A stretch of 22,182 nucleotides of DNA from an uncultured Christensenellaceae bacterium. Lineage in GTDB: Bacteria > Bacillota > Clostridia > Christensenellales > Christensenellaceae. Under the pieces are notes generated by a model. It was not told where the DNA came from. It searched no databases and was given only the letters and a program-made list of their open reading frames with translations. The position numbers and the translations under genes were made by a program. The stretch is from NCBI GenBank assembly GCA_934373295.1, contig CAKROK010000035.1:1-22182 (forward strand), given 5' to 3'. Below, piece by piece: positions 1 through 6,581 of this stretch (the first letter of the stretch is position 1; each line of letters opens with the position of its first letter).

Positions 1-322
1 GCTCAAGAGCGAGGTATACACGCGCGTCACGGACACCGCCACGGCGCGAACGGTCAAGGAATACATGAAAAACGTCGTCAAGAGGGGCACGGGCACATCC
101 GCCGCGGTCTCGGGCATGGATATCGGCGGAAAGACGGGTACTGCGGAATACGTCGACGCGGACACGGGCAAGGTCAAAAACCACTCGTGGTTCATCGGCT
201 TTATAGACGATGAAAAGCAGCCCTACTGCGTCGCGGTCATATTCGAGGGCGCGGGCTACGGCTCAAAATACGCCGCACCTCTGGCGGGGAAAATTTTCTC
301 ATATATAAAGCAGAATTACTGA
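1..322 (+). CDS. Penicillin-binding protein (FtsI/SpoVD-type transpeptidase), C-terminal fragment
   Basis: The frame is open from base 2 to the TGA at 320-322; the start lies outside the window. Readable from the left edge, it carries the KTGTAE motif (about bases 137-154), the third conserved box of the penicillin-binding transpeptidase domain (the KTG box that lines the active site). It continues through SWFIGF, which matches the usual strand following the box, and stops about 57 residues after it, as expected for the end of such a domain with no PASTA extension. The family cross-links peptidoglycan outside the membrane, in division or sporulation. The serine SxxK box and SxN box are upstream and unseen, so the subtype (FtsI, SpoVD or PbpA-like) cannot be decided. 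A terminator follows directly. Confidence 0.85.
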   Translation, partial: LKSEVYTRVTDTATARTVKEYMKNVVKRGTGTSAAVSGMDIGGKTGTAEYVDADTGKVKNHSWFIGFIDDEKQPYCVAVIFEGAGYGSKYAAPLAGKIFSYIKQNY

Positions 323-334
323 TAGAAACAATTC

Positions 335-366
335 AAAAAAGGAAGGCGCTGCGCTTTCCTTTTTTA
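335..366 (+). terminator. Rho-independent terminator after the penicillin-binding protein gene
   Basis: An A-rich arm (AAAAAAGGAAGGC) is followed by GCTTTCCTTTTTT: a hairpin with a short GC loop region and a T run, starting 13 bases after the stop codon. The A-rich 5' arm makes it potentially active on both strands. Confidence 0.8.
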
Positions 367-417
367 GTTGGGAAAAATCTAAATTTTCACGAAAAATCGT
401 TGTTTTTAGCATGCATG

Positions 418-560
418 TGACGTGTGGCGCAGCTTTAAAACGCGAAAAGACGAAAGCCTTTTCGTGTTTTAAAGTGCCCGCCCAAACCAGCCCCCGCGGG
501 GGCTGGTTTGGGCGGGCTTAGTTTTCGCGGCAAAGCCGCGGAAACCTGCGCCGCATGTCA
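418..560 (-). repeat. Cloverleaf repeat, copy A (reverse orientation)
   Basis: The outer stem pairs TGACGTGTGGCGCAG (418-432) with CTGCGCCGCATGTCA (546-560), 15 pairs with two wobbles. Inside are three hairpins: 433-449/458-474 (one wobble), 476-495/498-517 (perfect, tip of only 2 nt so the last pairs must open) and 522-531/535-544 (one wobble), separated by T and TTAG. It matches the other copies after reverse complementing. The flank 561-577 contains the reverse complement of the GCTTGCC flank of the other copies. It fills most of the 323-728 gap, in which no gene is seen. Confidence 0.85.
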
Positions 561-658
561 TCGGCAAGCTCGCTTTATCTTCGGCGGGCGGGAATAGAGC
601 TTTATGGCGAAACCGACGCTTACACATGATGCGTCATTTGCCCATCCCCATCCTCCCC

Positions 659-687
659 TTGACAAAATTCGCGAATCACTCTAAACT
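659..687 (+). promoter_or_regulatory. Sigma-A-type promoter for the amidohydrolase gene
   Basis: A perfect TTGACA (659-664), a 17-base spacer and TAAACT (682-687; four of six consensus bases). The ribosome binding site GGAGG at 717-721 and the ATG at 729 follow at sensible distances. Confidence 0.55.
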
Positions 688-728
688 CTTTATAGCATAA
701 AATTTCTATTATTTACGGAGGCGCGCAC

Positions 729-1520
729 ATGCGCATAATCGATTGTCATTGCCACATTTATCCACAGAAAATCGCGACAAAAGCCGTGGAGGCCATAGGC
801 GGGTTTTATGACCTTCACATGGATTGCGACGGTACCGCAGCCGGTCTTTTGAGACAGGGCGAGGCGGTGGGCGTCACGAACTTCCTCGTACATTCCGTCG
901 CGACAACACCCCATCAGGTCAGGAGCGTGAATGAGTTCGTCGCGGCGGAGGTCGCGCAGTTTCCCGACAAACTGAGGGGGTTCGGCACGCTGCATCCGGG
1001 AAGTGCGGATATCGCGGGGGACTTTTCTCACCTGATCGAGCTGGGGCTAAACGGAGTAAAGCTGCATCCCGACTTTTTGGGCATCGCGATAGACGACCCG
1101 AGCTATTTTAAGATATACGAGCTTTGCAGCGACGCGGGCCTGCCTATATGCTTTCACACGGGGGACAAGCGGTATGATTACTCCAACCCGAACAGGGTCG
1201 TGCCCCTCGCCAAGCGCTTTGACCATTTGAAGATCATCGCGGCGCACTTCGGGGGGTACAGCATCTGGGAGGAGGCGTCCGTCGCGCTTTCGCCCATTAA
1301 AAACATCGTCGTGGACTGCTCATCCTCTCTTTTCGGGCTTTGCCCGGACACCGCGCGCGACATCGTGAGGAGATACGGCGCGCACAGGGTGCTTTTCGGC
1401 ACGGACTATCCCATGTGGTCTGCGGATAAGGAGCTTGAGCGCTTTTATAACATGAAGCTGACCGACGAGGAAAACGAGCTGATACTGCACGGCAATGCGG
1501 AAAGGCTGCTGGGGTTTTAA
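729..1520 (+). CDS. Amidohydrolase-2 family metal-dependent TIM-barrel hydrolase
   Basis: 263 residues. The start is well fixed by GGAGG seven bases upstream. The N-terminus DCHCHIYP gives the HxH metal ligands (H7, H9) on the first barrel strand. Further family signatures are HPDF near residue 113, CFHTGD (H143), AAHFGG (H173) and LFGTDYP with the catalytic/metal Asp at D226. The length is typical of compact Amidohydro_2 proteins, the superfamily branch containing decarboxylases and lactone/amide hydrolases such as ACMS decarboxylase and 4-oxalomesaconate hydratase relatives. No signal peptide is seen, so it is cytoplasmic. It is monocistronic, with its own promoter and a terminator 17 bases after the stop. 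The substrate cannot be predicted: the neighbours (a PBP and DUF1015/lysC) give no pathway context. Confidence 0.85.
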   Translation: MRIIDCHCHIYPQKIATKAVEAIGGFYDLHMDCDGTAAGLLRQGEAVGVTNFLVHSVATTPHQVRSVNEFVAAEVAQFPDKLRGFGTLHPGSADIAGDFSHLIELGLNGVKLHPDFLGIAIDDPSYFKIYELCSDAGLPICFHTGDKRYDYSNPNRVVPLAKRFDHLKIIAAHFGGYSIWEEASVALSPIKNIVVDCSSSLFGLCPDTARDIVRRYGAHRVLFGTDYPMWSADKELERFYNMKLTDEENELILHGNAERLLGF

Positions 1521-1537
1521 TGTTTTTTTAATAATGT

Positions 1538-1577
1538 ATCACTTTCGGCGCGGCTTTTAGCCGAAAGTGATTTTTTA
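1538..1577 (+). terminator. Terminator hairpin of the amidohydrolase gene; also first module of repeat island B
   Basis: ATCACTTTCGGC (1538-1549) pairs perfectly with GCCGAAAGTGAT (1560-1571), followed by a T run. The sequence just after it (TTATACGCAAGTC) recurs beside similarly placed but different hairpins at 5938-5967 and 13866-13895, so the hairpin also belongs to the repeat family. Confidence 0.8.
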
Positions 1578-1629
1578 TACGCAAGTCATTAGTCTTGTTC
1601 TACGATTAAAAAGCGAGCTTGCCGATGAC

Positions 1630-1775
1630 GTGCGGCGCAGGTTTAAAATCGCCACCATTAGGGGCGATTTTAAACTAAGCCCGCCAGCCCCGTCCCCCGC
1701 CTTCGGCGGGGGCGGGGGACGGGCGGGCACTTTCATCCGTCCGCCTTTGGCGGACGGATGAAAGCTGCGCCGCGT
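1630..1775 (+). repeat. Cloverleaf repeat, copy B
   Basis: Outer stem CGGCGCAG (1633-1640) with CTGCGCCG (1765-1772). Hairpin 1: 1642-1653/1663-1674. Linker CTAA. Hairpin 2: 1679-1728, GC-only and imperfect with several registers possible. Hairpin 3: CTTTCATCCGTCCGCC (1730-1745) with its perfect complement 1749-1764 around a TTT tip. The GCTTGCCGATGACGTG flank (1618-1633) is shared with the other copies. Confidence 0.85.
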
Positions 1776-1926
1776 ACATATAATGGAGCTTTGCGTAAGC
1801 AAAGCAACCTAATTATTCAATTTACGAGTGCATATGCTCTTTTAAAATAAAGCGCACAAACTTTTCTTCCTAATATCCCGTTCTTCATCACTCATGATCA
1901 AACGTTAATTGCGCCGTCAGGCGCAC
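1776..1926 (+). repeat. Right flank modules of repeat island B
   Basis: Holds the GGAGCTTTGC-GTAA-GCAAAGC hairpin and its AACCTAATTATTCAA tail (about 1785-1826), the GCGCACAAAC word (1852-1861), and the TGCGCC-GTCA-GGCGCA hairpin (1910-1925). All three recur in other islands. No gene is visible between 1521 and 2123. Confidence 0.7.
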
Positions 1927-2017
1927 TCCCTCACGTCCCTCCTGCGCATCAATTTCGATTTTACACATAAAATAGACAAAAAGATGGGCGGTTTTTTGCC
2001 CGTGCGATAAAAAAAGT

Positions 2018-2046
2018 TTGTAGGGCAAAAGCGATTATGTTATAAT
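2018..2046 (+). promoter_or_regulatory. Extended -10 promoter for the DUF1015-lysC operon
   Basis: A perfect TATAAT at 2041-2046 preceded by TG plus one base (extended -10), with TTGTAG 17 bases upstream as a weak -35. Transcription would begin near 2053, on top of the in-frame GTG at 2052, which argues against that GTG as the start of the next gene. Confidence 0.65.
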
Positions 2047-2123
2047 TCATAGTGGATGAATGTGAACGCCCGTATTTTGCGGGCGAAATACTGCATTCGC
2101 AACGTTTAGAAAGGCATTATTAT

Positions 2124-3449
2124 ATGGATAAAGCTAATAAGCGCGGCAGCGTCCTCGTGCCGAGGATAATGCTGCCCGATGAAAAGGTCAATATGAAAAA
2201 GTGGTCCGTGGTCGCGTGCGATCAGTTTACCTCCGATCGCGGCTATTGGCAGGACGTCGAAAAGACAGTAGGCAACGCGCCCTCCACGCTGCACATGATC
2301 CTCCCCGAGGTATTTCTCGGCGATGAGGATGTCGAGGAGCGCATTGAGGACACAAAGCAGGCCATGCTCGATTATATCGAGGGCGGTGTTTTGACAGAGC
2401 TGCCTGAGGGCTTCATGCTCGTCGAGCGCACCATCGGCGGGGCTGTCAGAAAGGGACTCATCGCCTGTATCGACTTGGAAGACTACGACTACGATATCGA
2501 AAAGCGCCCGCTAATCCGCGCGACGGAGGACACGCTTTTAGAGCGCATTCCCCCGCGGGTGAATATCAGACAGGGCGCGACGGTCGAGCTTCCGCACGTG
2601 CTGCTCATAATGGACGATCCGACGGACAGCGTCATAGGCACGCTCGTTAATGCAAAGGAAAACCTGAAGGAAATGTATGACTTTGACCTGATGGAGAACG
2701 GCGGCCACATGACCGGCTGGCTTTGCACGGATGAGGCCGTCAATGATAAGGTGCTGGACGCGATAGAGGCGCTGCCCCTTTGCGACGGGATGCGCTTCGC
2801 CGTGGGCGACGGCAATCACTCCCTCGCGACGGCAAAGACGGTTTGGGAGAACGCCAAGCAGACCATGACCGAAGAAGAGGCGGAGAACAGCCCGCTGCGC
2901 TATGCGCTTGTCGAGATAGTAAACCTGCGCGACGCGGGCGTCACCATAAAACCAATACACAGGGCGATAATGAGGGTATCCCCGGCGTTTTGCATACAAC
3001 GCGTTTGCGATATATTAAATGAGATGGGCTTAAAGGCGAAGCTGATGTATTACCGCAGCACGACCAATCTCAAAAAGGTCGAATCGGCGCATACCATTCT
3101 CGTAAAGACCAAGCAGACCGCGGGCAAGATAGAGCTGACAAACCCCAAGCATCTTTTGGCTGTGGGCGACGTTCAGCCCGCGCTGGAGCAGTTTTTGAAG
3201 GAAAATCCCGCGAGCAGCATAGAGTATCTCCACGGGGACGAGCAGTTTGCGGAGTTCGCGAATAAGTACGACACGGCGGCGTTCTATATGCCCCCCGTTA
3301 ATAAGGAGGACTTCTTTGACACGATCGTGAAATGCGGAGTTCTCCCCAAAAAGACGTTCTCTATGGGCGAGGCGAACGAGAAGAGATACTATACCGAATG
3401 CAGGTTATTAAAGGAAATATCGGAGCAGGAGCCTGAGGAGCAGGAGTGA
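2124..3449 (+). CDS. DUF1015 family protein
   Basis: 441 residues from the ATG at 2124, which has AGAAAGG nine bases upstream. An in-frame GTG at 2052 would add 24 residues but coincides with the predicted transcription start and lacks a ribosome binding site. The protein has the length and signature of DUF1015 (PF06245), including GDGNHSLATAK near residue 228 (compare the family's ADGHHRY-type motif), the central PHVLLIMDDP strand and a charged C-terminal tail. It has no signal peptide or membrane segment. The biochemical role of DUF1015 is not established; from general knowledge of Firmicute genomes it often sits near serine biosynthesis genes, and here serA/serC lie 3 kb away. It is co-transcribed with lysC, 33 bases downstream. 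Family confidence is good; function is unknown. Confidence 0.8.
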   Translation: MDKANKRGSVLVPRIMLPDEKVNMKKWSVVACDQFTSDRGYWQDVEKTVGNAPSTLHMILPEVFLGDEDVEERIEDTKQAMLDYIEGGVLTELPEGFMLVERTIGGAVRKGLIACIDLEDYDYDIEKRPLIRATEDTLLERIPPRVNIRQGATVELPHVLLIMDDPTDSVIGTLVNAKENLKEMYDFDLMENGGHMTGWLCTDEAVNDKVLDAIEALPLCDGMRFAVGDGNHSLATAKTVWENAKQTMTEEEAENSPLRYALVEIVNLRDAGVTIKPIHRAIMRVSPAFCIQRVCDILNEMGLKAKLMYYRSTTNLKKVESAHTILVKTKQTAGKIELTNPKHLLAVGDVQPALEQFLKENPASSIEYLHGDEQFAEFANKYDTAAFYMPPVNKEDFFDTIVKCGVLPKKTFSMGEANEKRYYTECRLLKEISEQEPEEQE

Positions 3450-3482
3450 TATAGCCGCTTTTCGGGCGCGGAGGATAGTGAG

Positions 3483-4805
3483 ATGTACAAATTAAAAATA
3501 GCAAAATTCGGCGGAAGCTCGCTTGCGGATGCGGGTCAGATGAAAAAGGTCAAAAATATTGTGCTCGCCGACGAAGCGAGGAGATATGTGGTCCCCTCTG
3601 CACCGGGAAAGAGAACTTCCTCTGACACGAAGATCACGGACAGCCTTTACAGACTGCACGCGGCGATAACCGAGGGCAGGGATTATTCCGAGACATATTC
3701 GTTCATATACGACCGTTTTACGGGCATCCGCGACGACCTGGGAAGCAGTGTCGAGATAGAAAAATACCTGGATGAAATTTTGAACACGCTTTTAAAGGGC
3801 GCATCCGATGATTACGCCGCGAGCAGGGGCGAATACTTAAACGGCATACTTTTAGCCGACTATTTGGGATATGATTTTGTGGACGCGGCGGACGTAGTGA
3901 AGTTCGATAAGCGCGGAAGATATGACCAGGCGCAGACCATGAAGGTCATGCCCGAGGTTCTGGCGGCGCATGAACATGCGGTCATCCCCGGATTTTACGG
4001 TTCCATGCCGGACGGCGCTATAAAGACGTTCTCGCGCGGCGGCTCAGACGTAACGGGCGCGATAGTCGCGGCGGCCGTGGGCGCGGATATGTACGAAAAC
4101 TGGACGGATGTCTCCGGCTTCATGATGGCGGACCCGAGGATTGTCCCCAATGCGAAGAAGATAGACCTCATAACCTACCGCGAGTTAAGAGAGCTTTCAT
4201 ACATGGGCGCGACGGTGCTGCATGAGGACTCGATCTTCCCCGTGTATCAGGCGGCGATACCCATAAACGTAAAGAACACCAATGCACCCGAGGACTCCGG
4301 AACGCTCATCGTACCCACGATAGACCCCGAGCTGGACGACGCAACGGGCATAACGGGTATCGCGGGAAAAAAGCACTTTTCCGTCATTTCGATAGAAAAA
4401 AACGGAATGAATTCCGAGCTGGGCTTTGGCAGAAAGGTACTCGCGTGCATTGAAAAATACAGCCTGCCCTTTGAGCACATGCCCTCCGGCATAGACACCC
4501 TCTGCGTGGTAATAGAGGATAAGGCGCTCCGCCCGTCTTTAAAATACATCGTGGATGACATCCACAGGACGTGCGAGCCGGACAGCGTCGAGGTGATAGG
4601 CGAGCTTGCGCTGATAGCGACCGTCGGACGCGGCATGATAAAGAACATCGGTACCGCGGCGAAGATATTCACGGCGCTTGCGAACGCGGGCGTAAACATC
4701 CGCATGATCGACCAGGGCTCGAGCGAGCTCAACATCATCGTGGGCGTGGACAACAAAGATTTCGCCACCGCGCAAAAGGCGATACACGATGCGTTTGTGA
4801 ACTGA
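3483..4805 (+). CDS. lysC: Aspartate kinase (monofunctional, two C-terminal ACT domains)
   Basis: 440 residues. GGAGG sits eight bases before the ATG. It catalyses ATP-dependent phosphorylation of aspartate, the first step toward lysine, threonine, methionine and diaminopimelate. Seen: the kinase-start motif KFGGSS (residues 8-13), PSAPGKR, the FSRGGSDVTGA nucleotide/aspartate motif, ENWTDVSG and MADPRIV, then GATVLHEDSIFP. The ACT region starts near residue 290 (FSVISIEK) and a second ACT unit ends in NIRMIDQGSSELNIIVGV, where allosteric amino acids normally bind. It is the second gene of the DUF1015 operon and ends at a terminator. No lysine riboswitch is seen upstream, so control is probably allosteric or through the operon promoter. 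Confidence 0.93.
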   Translation: MYKLKIAKFGGSSLADAGQMKKVKNIVLADEARRYVVPSAPGKRTSSDTKITDSLYRLHAAITEGRDYSETYSFIYDRFTGIRDDLGSSVEIEKYLDEILNTLLKGASDDYAASRGEYLNGILLADYLGYDFVDAADVVKFDKRGRYDQAQTMKVMPEVLAAHEHAVIPGFYGSMPDGAIKTFSRGGSDVTGAIVAAAVGADMYENWTDVSGFMMADPRIVPNAKKIDLITYRELRELSYMGATVLHEDSIFPVYQAAIPINVKNTNAPEDSGTLIVPTIDPELDDATGITGIAGKKHFSVISIEKNGMNSELGFGRKVLACIEKYSLPFEHMPSGIDTLCVVIEDKALRPSLKYIVDDIHRTCEPDSVEVIGELALIATVGRGMIKNIGTAAKIFTALANAGVNIRMIDQGSSELNIIVGVDNKDFATAQKAIHDAFVN

Positions 4806-4821
4806 ACATGAGAACGGACAG

Positions 4822-4850
4822 GCGAGGGGCATAAAGGTCTCTCGCTTTTT
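4822..4850 (+). terminator. Terminator after lysC
   Basis: GCGAGG pairs with CTCTCGC across an 11-base loop and is followed by TTTTT, 17 bases after the lysC stop. Confidence 0.7.
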
Positions 4851-4926
4851 CTATCCGTCGAAAGCGGCTTTTCGTGTTTTTTTAGTTTGACCTGCACTGC
4901 GAATATAAAGCGAGCTTGCCGACGAG

Positions 4927-5060
4927 GCGCGGCGCAGGTTTTTGCGCGCCTATGGCGCGCAAAAACTAAGCCCGCCCGCCGCACCTATGGTGCGGCGGGC
5001 GGGCGACTTTCACGCATGAAACGGCTTTCAGCCGTTTCATGCGTGAAAGCTGCGCCGCGC
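4927..5060 (+). repeat. Cloverleaf repeat, copy C (best-formed copy)
   Basis: Outer stem GCGCGGCGCAG (4927-4937) with CTGCGCCGCGC (5050-5060), 11 perfect pairs. Hairpin 1: TTTTTGCGCGCC (4939-4950) with 4954-4965, tip TAT. Linker CTAA. Hairpin 2: GCCCGCCCGCCGCACC (4970-4985) with 4989-5004, tip TAT. Linker GA. Hairpin 3: 4 bases of constant CTTT then a 16-base variable arm (5007-5026) with 5030-5049, tip TTC. All three are perfect. Almost every base of the 134 is paired. Confidence 0.92.
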
Positions 5061-5165
5061 GTGAACGTAAGAGGTGAATCTTTTTGCCTTTATCGAGACG
5101 GCGTATCGGCACAAAAATATAATGGAGCTTTGCGTAAGCAAAGCAACCTAATTATTCGATTTACG
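5061..5165 (+). repeat. Right flank modules of repeat island C
   Basis: The GAGGTGAATCTTTTTGCC segment (5070-5087) matches the right side of the empty site at 6029-6046. The GGAGCTTTGC-GTAA-GCAAAGC hairpin with AACCTAATTATTC tail (about 5124-5165) matches islands B, D and F. The module reaches within 20 bases of the end of the convergent alarmone synthetase gene. Confidence 0.7.
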
Positions 5166-5182
5166 TATGATTTCGCTCAAAA

Positions 5183-5857
5183 TCACTCATCATCCGATTC
5201 CTCCGCCAGTTTGAAGCGTATCTCCTGCATACGCGAATCGAGCTGGGCTATCGTGTCCGCACACTCGCGAAGCTCCGCAGAGAGCTTTTCCGGATTTTTG
5301 ACGTTCTTTTTGTATTTGAGCTTGTGCTCCAGGCTCGCCCAAAAGTCCATAGCAATCGTGCGGAACTGTATCTCAACCTTCATGGGTTTTTTCTTTTCCT
5401 TTAGGAAAATGGGGATTTCGACGATGAGATGCAGGCTGCGATAGCCGTTGGGCTTTGGATTCAAAATATAGTCCTTTTTCTTTATGAGCACAACGTCATC
5501 CTGCTTTAAAAGGCAGGTCGCGAGTAGATATATGTCGCTGGGAAACGAGCATATCACGCGCACGCCCGCTATATCAGACAGATTTTCCTCGATAGACTGC
5601 GTCGTTATGGGAAGATCTCTGCTCTTTAGCTTGTTATATATGCTTTGAGGCGATTTCAGACGCGTCTTTATGGTCTCTATCGGATTTCTGTCATATTGAA
5701 GTGAAAATTCCTCGTTTAAAACCTTGAATTTCGTCTCAACCTCCATTATTGCGCACTTATAGTAGCTCATCAGCTCGAGATAGGGCTGAAGCTCGCCGCG
5801 CAAGAGGGGCAGTGCCTGAGATGTTTCGAGAATTTCGCCCAGCATGTCCGTGTCCAT
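5183..5857 (-). CDS. relQ: Small alarmone synthetase, RelQ/YjbM-type GTP pyrophosphokinase
   Basis: 224 residues; it transfers pyrophosphate from ATP to GTP/GDP to make (p)ppGpp. The synthetase domain is complete: RLKSPQSIYNKL (66-77), SDIAGVRVIC (94-103), KDYILNPKPNGYRSLHL (128-144) and VEIQFRTIAMDFWASLEH (161-178) are the canonical RelA/SpoT synthetase boxes. There is no HD hydrolase domain upstream and no TGS/ACT domain downstream, which is the small synthetase layout. The C-terminal acidic helix (EESDDE) fits the RelQ oligomerisation region. GAGGAG lies before the ATG at 5857. It stands alone, between two repeat islands, convergent with lysC. The RelQ versus RelP assignment is from length and C-terminus only. 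Confidence 0.9.
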   Translation of the reverse strand: MDTDMLGEILETSQALPLLRGELQPYLELMSYYKCAIMEVETKFKVLNEEFSLQYDRNPIETIKTRLKSPQSIYNKLKSRDLPITTQSIEENLSDIAGVRVICSFPSDIYLLATCLLKQDDVVLIKKKDYILNPKPNGYRSLHLIVEIPIFLKEKKKPMKVEIQFRTIAMDFWASLEHKLKYKKNVKNPEKLSAELRECADTIAQLDSRMQEIRFKLAEESDDE

Positions 5858-5896
5858 TATATGTAAACTCCTCTATTTTTGATATTTTACATTAAT

Positions 5897-5905
5897 ACTA
5901 TAGCA
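5897..5905 (-). promoter_or_regulatory. Extended -10 promoter for the alarmone synthetase gene
   Basis: On the minus strand TGCTATAGT: an extended -10 with five of six consensus bases, about 40 bases upstream of the ATG. No convincing -35 is seen. Confidence 0.4.
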
Positions 5906-5937
5906 TAGTGTTGTGAACGTAAAAAGAATAATAAGGT

Positions 5938-6030
5938 ATCGCTCCCGGCAAGCCTTTCGAGAGCGATGATTTATACGCAAGTCTTTCCTCTTGTCCTCCG
6001 ATTATGAAAAGAGCTTGCCGATGACGTGCG
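5938..6030 (+). repeat. Left flank modules of repeat island D
   Basis: The hairpin ATCGCTC (5938-5944)/GAGCGAT (5961-5967), whose loop contains GGCAAGCCTTTC, is followed by TTATACGCAAGTCTTTC and then GAGCTTGCCGATGACGTGCG (6011-6030). This is the same order as left of cloverleaf B and (reversed) right of cloverleaf F. Confidence 0.7.
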
Positions 6031-6454
6031 AGTTGAATCTTTTTGGCTTTAGCGCACAAACACAACAGCTCAAACTCCAAACTATTTACACAAACTAAAG
6101 CATACGGTCTGTAAAATTATCGCGAAGCATAATTTTAAGACCGTCTCAAGCTGCACAAAAGAAAAACCAAACAACAGCTTATCGAAGTTATGCCAACTTA
6201 TCTGCAATCGAGCGGGAATTAACTAAATGCGCCAACATAGCGCCCATTTCCCCGTTTTTCACTATTACTTCTTACATATTACTTGCGACCGAAGGGCGCA
6301 CTGCCTCCTTATGGGAAAGTCTGAAAACCACGGTTTTCAGAGAAAAATTGCAGAGTGATGTTTTTAATCTGAATAAAGTCATATGCATAAACTGTTGATT
6401 TGAACATTATTTTGGAGCTTTGCGAAGCAAAGCAACCTAATTATTCAATTTACG
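6031..6454 (+). repeat. Right part of repeat island D, without a cloverleaf
   Basis: Starts directly after the GATGACGTGCG flank with AGTTGAATCTTTTTGGC, the sequence that in island C follows the cloverleaf. It then holds GCGCACAAAC, the palindrome ACGGTCT...AGACCGT (6104-6144), the GGGCGCACTGCCTCC block (6294-6308) and CTGAAAACC-AC-GGTTTTCAG (6321-6340), and finally the GCTTTGC/GCAAAGC hairpin with its TTATTCAATTTACG tail (about 6413-6454). The whole 5858-6581 gap is repeat material; no gene is seen. Confidence 0.65.
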
Positions 6455-6525
6455 AGAAAATTCGCACTTTTAAATTAAGCGCACAAACACTTTTCCCCCG
6501 CGCCAAAACCCCTTCTATTTACGCA

Positions 6526-6561
6526 AACAAAAAGAGGGAGGAAAATCCTCCCCCCTTTTGT
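6526..6561 (-). terminator. Terminator of the serC-serA operon
   Basis: On the minus strand GGGAGGA pairs with TCCTCCC around a T-rich tip, flanked by AAAAG and CTTTTTG, giving a T tract about 20 bases after the serA stop. Confidence 0.75.
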
Positions 6562-6581
6562 CCATATAACCCATATAAACC

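Noticed and set aside
2052..2123. Upstream GTG start for DUF1015
   Set aside because: It coincides with the predicted transcription start of the extended -10 promoter and has no ribosome site; ATG 2124 has one.
4887..5444. Open frame of 185 codons on the plus strand
   Set aside because: It runs through cloverleaf C and then antisense to the alarmone synthetase gene; no ribosome site and no recognisable protein.
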